DNA of 64,000 bases from Paenibacillus sp. FSL K6-1096 (GTDB taxonomy: Bacteria; Bacillota; Bacilli; Paenibacillales; Paenibacillaceae): the NCBI RefSeq assembly GCF_037977055.1, contig NZ_CP150274.1, forward strand, positions 6,324,001 through 6,388,000, read 5' to 3'. A model generated the notes under the pieces. The model was given only the letters and a program-made list of their open reading frames with translations. It searched no databases and was not told the DNA's origin. Below, in pieces: positions 58,820-64,000 of the stretch (its first letter is position 1; each line of letters begins with the position of its first letter). The position numbers and the translations under genes were made by a program.

Positions 58820-61714
58820 TTGAATATTCGACACAGGAACATAGCGGTTATATTGGTGGTCATCCTGCTGGCCGGGGCAGTGTGGCTATATACTTCCTCA
58901 GGGCAGCCAGTCCATTCCGATTCTCCGGGGACCGGCACATTTACCGCCGTCTCCAGCGACCCGGCGGAAGGCAGCTATGAAGCTTATCTGCAGCAGCATG
59001 GGGACGCCAGCCGCCCGGACCGGGTGATCCGCATTGAGGGTGAGGATTATGCGGGAACCGAAGGTGAGGGCTTTGAGGTGAAGGCACAGCTGGAAGGGCT
59101 GGACGGTTCGGCTGTTATTACTCCGGAAGCAGGAACGATTTCCTGGGAGGTGCCGGTAACGGATGCCGGACTATATAACATCCGGGTTCACTACTACCCG
59201 GTAGAAGGCAAAAGCTCGGCAATCGAGCGTTCCCTTGCCATTAACCGGCAGACCCCGTTCAAAGGCGCGGACACGCTGCTGTTCGACCGGGTCTGGGGCA
59301 ACCGCGAGGCTGAGATCAAGCGGGATGACCGCGGCAATGACCTCCGTCCCCGGCAGGTCGAGCAGCCGGTATGGCAGACTACGGTGGTCAAGGACAGTGA
59401 AGGCTTCTATGAGGAGCCTTACGCCTTCTATCTGGAGCAGGGGACGCAGACCTTGTCGCTGACCGCGCTGCGTGAGCCGATGGCGATTGATTACATCGAG
59501 CTGTTCCAGGACCGCAAGGTACGGTCTTATGCGGAGGCCAGACAGGAATATGAAGCCAAAGGGCTGCAGCCGGTAACGGAGCCTTATGTGGAGGTCCAGG
59601 CTGAAGCGGCGTCCGCCAAATCCTCGCCTACCTTATATCCGTTAGCCGACCGCTCCAGTCCGGCGGTGGTGCCTTACCATGTCTCGAACCTCAGAATCAA
59701 CACGATCGGCGGGGTGAACTGGAAGCTGCCCGGCCAATGGATTGAATGGGAGATTGAGGTTCCCGAGGACGGCTTGTACCACATTGCGCTGAAGGAGCAG
59801 CAGAACCAGCTCCGGGGTGTATATGCGAACCGCAGTCTGACGATCGACGGTGAATACCCGTTCACAGAGATGAAGCAGATCCGCTTCAATTACAGTCCCG
59901 GCTGGCAGATGAATGTGCTGGGCGGAGAGGAGCCTTATCTGTTCCACCTTACGCAAGGGAAGCACAAGCTGAGACTGACGGTCACGCTGGGCGATATTGC
60001 CCCGCTGGTCCGTACGATCCAGTCCAGCGTCCTGACGTTGAATGAGATGTACCGCAATATTCTGGCGATCACCTCCAACAACCCGGACAAATTCCGCGAT
60101 TACCAGCTGGAGAAGCGGCTGCCGGAGATGACCAAGGTCTTCCGCGAGCAGGCGGAGACGATCCGCAGTGTAGGCGAATATCTGGAGCAGGCAACCGGAG
60201 AACGCAGCGACAAGGTGTCGATTCTGTACTCTATGGTAACCCAACTGGAGGATATGGCAGAACATCCCGATACGGTCGCCAAGCGGCTCGTGGCCTTCAA
60301 GACGAATGTCGGCGGACTCGGCACATGGATTCTGACCGTGCAGGAGCAGCCGCTGACACTGGATTCCCTGATTGTATCGGCGCCTGGCAAGAAGCTTCCG
60401 CGCGCGCAGGCTACCTGGTTCCAGAAGATCAAGCATGAGCTGGGTGCGTATACGGCATCCTATTCTGCCGATTACGACAGCATCGGCAACGTGACGAAGA
60501 GCCAGAAGGCGATAGAGGTCTGGATCTCCACCGGGCGGGATCAGGCCCAGGTAATGAAGAGCATGATCGACGACACATTTACGCCGGATACGGGGATCTC
60601 TGTCTCGCTGAGGCTGGTGCCTCCGAACATTCTGCTGCCCGCCACTCTGGCCGGCGAAGGGCCGGATGTCGCGATGCAGATCGGTGAGGACCTTCCCGTC
60701 AACTACGCGATGCGCAAAGCCTCGGCCGACCTGTCCCAATTCCCTGGCTTCGGGGAGGTGGCTAACCGGTTCCGGGACAGTGCGCTGACGCCTTACAAGT
60801 ACAACGGAAGCGTCTACGGGCTGCCGGAGCAGCAGATCTTCCCGATGCTGTTCTACCGGAAGGATATTCTCCAGGAGCTTGGCCTGGAGCCGCCAACCAC
60901 CTGGGAGGAGGTCTACAATGTCGTCTCTGTGCTGCAGCGGCATAACCTGGAGTTCTATCTTCCGCTGGAGGATACGTTGAACAATGCAACGCTGGTGCCG
61001 AATGCGGCCTTCACCATGCTCCTCTACCAGAACGGCGGCCAGCTCTATACGGATGACCAGAAGCGGAGCGCGCTGAACTCGGAGACCTCCATGAGTGAAT
61101 TTAACAAGTGGACCCAGTTCTATACCAATTACAAGTTCCCGGTGAAGGTGGACTTTCCGAACCGCTTCCGTACAGGCGAGATCCCGATCGGAATCGCCGA
61201 TTACACCATCTATAACAGCCTGACGGTGATGGCGCCCGAAATCCGCAACCTGTGGGAATTCGCGGTGGTGCCGGGAACACCGAAGGCGGACGGCACCGTG
61301 GATCACAGTGTAGCCAGCCATACGACCGGTGTCATGATGCTGGAGAATGCCAAGGATAAGGATTCGTCCTGGGAATTCATGAAGTGGTGGACGGATAAGG
61401 ATACCCAGGTCCAGTACGGCCGGGAAATGGAAGGTCTGATGGGTGCAGCAGCACGTTATCCGACCGCCAATATTGCCGCCCTGGAGGAATTGCCGTGGCC
61501 GGTGAAGGATTACAAGCAGCTGGAGAGCCAGTGGGAGTGGGTGAAGGGCAATCCGCAGGTGCCGGGCGGCTACTTCACAGGCAGACATCTGGATAATGCG
61601 TTCCGCAAGGTGATCAACGGGAACGTTAATCCGCGCGAGGCCCTGTCGGATTATCTGATCTACATTAACGATGAAATTCAGATCAAACGGAAGGAATTCA
61701 AACTTCCTTATTAG
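58820..61714 (+). CDS. Membrane-anchored fusion of two beta-sandwich (CBM-like) domains with a sugar-binding protein domain
   Basis: 964 aa. A single hydrophobic anchor at about 6-25 (IAVILVVILLAGAVWLY, no lipobox Cys) is followed by a CBM35/CBM6-like beta-sandwich (about 68-230; RIEGEDYAGTEGEGFEV, WEVPVTDAGLYNIRVHYYP), a second similar domain (about 255-395; WIEWEIEVPEDGLYHIALKEQ), a helical segment (about 405-545) and a family 1 solute-binding domain (about 565-950; EVWISTGRDQAQVMKS, GLPEQQIFPMLFYRKDIL). TTG 58820 follows GGGGAGGAG; the longer frame to 58730 lies across a hairpin. It may gather polysaccharide-derived sugar at the membrane for the two permeases that follow. The domain calls rest on sequence pattern, not on a search. 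Confidence 0.82.
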   Translation: MNIRHRNIAVILVVILLAGAVWLYTSSGQPVHSDSPGTGTFTAVSSDPAEGSYEAYLQQHGDASRPDRVIRIEGEDYAGTEGEGFEVKAQLEGLDGSAVITPEAGTISWEVPVTDAGLYNIRVHYYPVEGKSSAIERSLAINRQTPFKGADTLLFDRVWGNREAEIKRDDRGNDLRPRQVEQPVWQTTVVKDSEGFYEEPYAFYLEQGTQTLSLTALREPMAIDYIELFQDRKVRSYAEARQEYEAKGLQPVTEPYVEVQAEAASAKSSPTLYPLADRSSPAVVPYHVSNLRINTIGGVNWKLPGQWIEWEIEVPEDGLYHIALKEQQNQLRGVYANRSLTIDGEYPFTEMKQIRFNYSPGWQMNVLGGEEPYLFHLTQGKHKLRLTVTLGDIAPLVRTIQSSVLTLNEMYRNILAITSNNPDKFRDYQLEKRLPEMTKVFREQAETIRSVGEYLEQATGERSDKVSILYSMVTQLEDMAEHPDTVAKRLVAFKTNVGGLGTWILTVQEQPLTLDSLIVSAPGKKLPRAQATWFQKIKHELGAYTASYSADYDSIGNVTKSQKAIEVWISTGRDQAQVMKSMIDDTFTPDTGISVSLRLVPPNILLPATLAGEGPDVAMQIGEDLPVNYAMRKASADLSQFPGFGEVANRFRDSALTPYKYNGSVYGLPEQQIFPMLFYRKDILQELGLEPPTTWEEVYNVVSVLQRHNLEFYLPLEDTLNNATLVPNAAFTMLLYQNGGQLYTDDQKRSALNSETSMSEFNKWTQFYTNYKFPVKVDFPNRFRTGEIPIGIADYTIYNSLTVMAPEIRNLWEFAVVPGTPKADGTVDHSVASHTTGVMMLENAKDKDSSWEFMKWWTDKDTQVQYGREMEGLMGAAARYPTANIAALEELPWPVKDYKQLESQWEWVKGNPQVPGGYFTGRHLDNAFRKVINGNVNPREALSDYLIYINDEIQIKRKEFKLPY

Positions 61715-61732
61715 GTTGGAGGCTGTAAGCTG

Positions 61733-62698
61733 ATGGTACAAATCCAGAATACCACTGAACCAGCCTTACAAGGGCTGGCCGGCGGACCCCGGAGGGAGTC
61801 CCGCCTGGCGCTTTTATGGAAAGATATCAAGAAGAGCAAGCATTACTATATCATGATGAGTCCCTATATGATCATCTTCTTCCTGTTCACGGTGATCCCG
61901 GTGGTTATCTCCTTCGGGCTGAGCTTCTTCTACTTCAACATGCTGGAGACGCCGCGGTTCGTTGGCTGGGAGAACTATTCCCGGCTGCTGCTGGGCGATG
62001 ATGTGTTCATGATTGCGCTGAAGAACACCTTCCTGTTCGCAGTCATCACAGGTCCGCTGAGCTATATCGCCTGCTTCCTGTTCGCCTGGCTGATCAATGA
62101 ATTATCGCCCTTTGTCCGGGCGCTGATGACGCTGGTCTTCTATGCGCCTTCGATCTCAGGCAATGTGTTCTTCATCTGGCTGATCGTCTTCTCGGGCGAC
62201 AGCTACGGCTACCTCAACGGCTTCCTGATGAAGATCGGGGTGCTGCTGGAGCCGATTATATGGCTGCAGAATGAGAAGTATATCCTGGCGATTATCATCA
62301 TCGTTCAGCTCTGGCTGAGTCTTGGCACCAGCTTCCTGGCGTTCATCGCCGGACTGCAGACCGTGGACCAGTCGCTGTTTGAGGCGGCGGCGATGGACGG
62401 GATCAAGAACCGCTGGCAGGAGCTGTGGTTCGTCACGCTGCCGTCCATGCGCCCGCAGCTCATGTTCGGCGCGGTGATGCAGATTACGGCATCGTTCGCG
62501 GTCGCGGAGGTCTCGATCGCGCTGGCCGGGTTCCCGAGCGTCAACTACGCGGGACATACCGTTGTCACCCATCTGATGGACTACGGGACGCTCCGCTTCG
62601 AGATGGGCTATGCCTCAGCCATCGCGACCATTCTCTTCGGCATCATGCTCGGCACGAATATGATGACCCAGAAGCTGCTGCGAAAGGTGGGTGAATGA
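61733..62698 (+). CDS. ABC sugar permease, MalF/UgpA type
   Basis: 321 aa with six spans (first about 37-62), the long charged N-terminus of this group, and EAA loop FEAAAMDGIKNRWQELW near residue 213. GGAGG precedes ATG 61733. It differs from the LplB-type proteins in this window and matches the UgpA/MalF style that pairs with family 1 binding proteins. The stop overlaps the next gene by 4 bp. Confidence 0.9.
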   Translation: MVQIQNTTEPALQGLAGGPRRESRLALLWKDIKKSKHYYIMMSPYMIIFFLFTVIPVVISFGLSFFYFNMLETPRFVGWENYSRLLLGDDVFMIALKNTFLFAVITGPLSYIACFLFAWLINELSPFVRALMTLVFYAPSISGNVFFIWLIVFSGDSYGYLNGFLMKIGVLLEPIIWLQNEKYILAIIIIVQLWLSLGTSFLAFIAGLQTVDQSLFEAAAMDGIKNRWQELWFVTLPSMRPQLMFGAVMQITASFAVAEVSIALAGFPSVNYAGHTVVTHLMDYGTLRFEMGYASAIATILFGIMLGTNMMTQKLLRKVGE

Positions 62699-63576
62699 CC
62701 CTGTATACAAGAGTAATCGGGGCACTTCGACCCCCCAAAAGACTGAACCGTTCCTTCGCCGTCAGCTTCATGCTGTTCGCCCTGCTGCTGGCCTTCGGCT
62801 CGTTCATGATTCTGCCGCTGGTCTACGCGGTGAACAATGCCTTCAAGCCGCTGGATGAGCTGTTCATCTTCCCGCCGAGATTCTTCGTGCGCAACCCGAC
62901 GCTGGAGAACTTCACCGATCTGGCGGTCATCATGGGCAATTCATGGGTGCCGTTCACCCGATATGTGGCGAACACTCTGCTGATCACCCTGGTGGGAACG
63001 GCCGGGCATATCCTGCTCGCCTCGGCTGCGGCTTATCCGCTGGCCAAGTTCCGGTTCCCGGGCTCCGGGATGCTGTTCAAAATCGTCGTGCTCTCGCTGA
63101 TGTTCTCGCCGCATGTAACGGCGATTCCCAACTATCTGGTCATGTCACAGCTTGGCTGGATCAATACCCAGGCGGCGATTATCGTGCCTTCGCTGGCGTT
63201 CTCGCTGGGCCTGTTCCTGATGAAGCAGTTCATGGAGCAGATTCCGGATGCGCTGATTGAAGCAGCTAAGATCGACGGGGCGAATGAGTACCGTGTGTTC
63301 TGGCAGATCGTAATGCCCAATGTGAAGCCGGCCTGGCTTACGCTCATGATCCTGCAATTTCCGGCGCTGTGGGGTACAGATGGCGGGAACTTCATCTACA
63401 GCGAGAACCTGAAGACACTGCACTATGCGCTCAGCCAGATTATCCAGGGCGGGATTGCCCGGGCCGGGGTTGGGGCAGCGGTTGCGCTGCTGCTGATGAC
63501 TGTGCCGATCCTGTTGTTCATTATTTCACAGAGCAGCGTCATCCAGACGATGGCTACATCCGGGATGAAAGAGTAG
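62695..63576 (+). CDS. ABC sugar permease, MalG/UgpE type
   Basis: 293 aa with six spans and EAA loop IEAAKIDGANEYRVFW near residue 190. The N-terminal motif VYAVNNAFKPLDELFIFPPRFF is typical of UgpE-like permeases. ATG 62695 overlaps the upstream stop (ATGA), implying coupled translation. Its partner is the UgpA-type gene before it. Confidence 0.9.
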   Translation: MTLYTRVIGALRPPKRLNRSFAVSFMLFALLLAFGSFMILPLVYAVNNAFKPLDELFIFPPRFFVRNPTLENFTDLAVIMGNSWVPFTRYVANTLLITLVGTAGHILLASAAAYPLAKFRFPGSGMLFKIVVLSLMFSPHVTAIPNYLVMSQLGWINTQAAIIVPSLAFSLGLFLMKQFMEQIPDALIEAAKIDGANEYRVFWQIVMPNVKPAWLTLMILQFPALWGTDGGNFIYSENLKTLHYALSQIIQGGIARAGVGAAVALLLMTVPILLFIISQSSVIQTMATSGMKE

Positions 63577-63594
63577 AGAGGGGGAACAGTGACA

Positions 63595-64000
63595 ATGGTC
63601 GCAAGGAAAAATAAGCTGAAAGCCGGCCTGCTGGCCTTGTGCTGCCTGGTCAGCCTGGGCCTTGGCTCAGAGCCGGCCTCGGCGGAGAGCGCAGCCCCCT
63701 CCTACAATTATTCCTACTGGGGGGATAATGTGGCGGCTCCTTCCGCTTACGAGGCAGTGACGCTGATCACGGGGGTAAGCTCCGGTGCAGGCGGGTTCAA
63801 TAACCCGCAGGATCTTCAGGTTACGCCGGATAAAGAGACCTATGTGCTGGATACGGGCAATAACCGGTTTGTGGTGCTGGACCAGAATTATCAGGCGTTC
63901 CAAACGGTGGATTCCTTCCAGCTGAACGGTAAGACGGAGCAGTTCAATAATCCGCAAGGGATCTATGTGACGAAGCAGAAGGAGGTCTATGTTGCGGATA
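63595..64000 (+). CDS. Secreted NHL/beta-propeller-like protein, 5' part
   Basis: The gene runs off the window; 135 codons are visible. A signal peptide with a hydrophobic core at about 10-24 and a likely cleavage site after PASA leads to FNNPQDLQVTPDKETYVLDTGNNRF and FNNPQGIYVTKQKEVYVAD, which are two NHL-type propeller repeats. GAGGGGG lies upstream of ATG 63595; GTG 63589 is an alternative start. As last visible gene in the transporter operon it may be an extracellular partner of the fused binding protein; that is only suggested by position. Confidence 0.8.
   Translation, partial: MVARKNKLKAGLLALCCLVSLGLGSEPASAESAAPSYNYSYWGDNVAAPSAYEAVTLITGVSSGAGGFNNPQDLQVTPDKETYVLDTGNNRFVVLDQNYQAFQTVDSFQLNGKTEQFNNPQGIYVTKQKEVYVAD

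Noticed and set aside
59642..61741. 699-codon open frame antisense to the fused receptor gene
   Set aside because: Typical shadow of GC-rich codons; no ribosome site, composition unlike a protein, and the plus-strand gene is clearly real. The 503-codon frame antisense to GH95 is rejected for the same reason.

Overview
The window looks like chromosome from a Paenibacillus-type Bacillota: high GC for a Gram-positive, strong AGGAGG ribosome sites, several TTG starts, YesM/YesN two-component systems, LipO/LplB/LplC sugar importers and cre (CcpA) boxes. The genus is inferred from gene families; no rRNA, tRNA, phage, IS or CRISPR is present. It reads as one large hemicellulose (arabinoxylan and probably xyloglucan-type side chain) utilisation island. 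Every glycosidase lacks a recognisable signal peptide, so the design is to import oligosaccharides and dismantle them in the cytoplasm.

Layout. 1-6111: end of a sugar-binding lipoprotein gene, two permeases, a sensor kinase and its AraC-type response regulator. 6220-14402: GH8 exo-oligoxylanase (-), two GH43 enzymes, AraC regulator (-), GH31. 14432-20543: AraC regulator (-) and a cassette of lactonase, L-galactose-dehydrogenase-like AKR, L-galactonate-dehydrogenase-like MDR and GH95; together these suggest removal and oxidative catabolism of L-galactose. 20869-24570: binding protein plus two permeases. 24718-29601: regulator-kinase-regulator cassette. 29718-33737: GH10 xylanase and two GH43. 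33734-38024: AraC (-), GH31, a 51-bp tandem repeat array, AraC (-). 38196-40010: GH43 paralogous to the one at 7592. 40178-47320: regulator, kinase, binding protein, two permeases. 47500-51614: GH120 beta-xylosidase, GNAT acetyltransferase, CE1-like esterase. 52053-55772 (-): two permeases and a binding protein. 56301-57071 (-): an AraC-type regulator with a degenerate receiver. 57325-64000: binding protein, a binding protein fused to beta-sandwich domains, MalF/MalG-type permeases and the start of a secreted NHL-type protein.

How it works together. Five importers lack an ATPase gene, so a shared MsmX-type ATPase elsewhere is implied. Imported oligosaccharides would be cut by GH10, GH8, GH43, GH120, GH31 and GH95 and de-esterified by the CE1-like protein. 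Regulation is dense: nine AraC-type output proteins, seven cre-like boxes at six promoters, and a shared promoter design (ATAGATCAA, exactly 20 nt, then the -35 box) in front of two GH43 genes and the minus-strand transporter. Hairpins sit between binding-protein and downstream gene in all four plus-strand transport operons. A hairpin-forming 51-bp-period repeat occurs at three intergenic sites.
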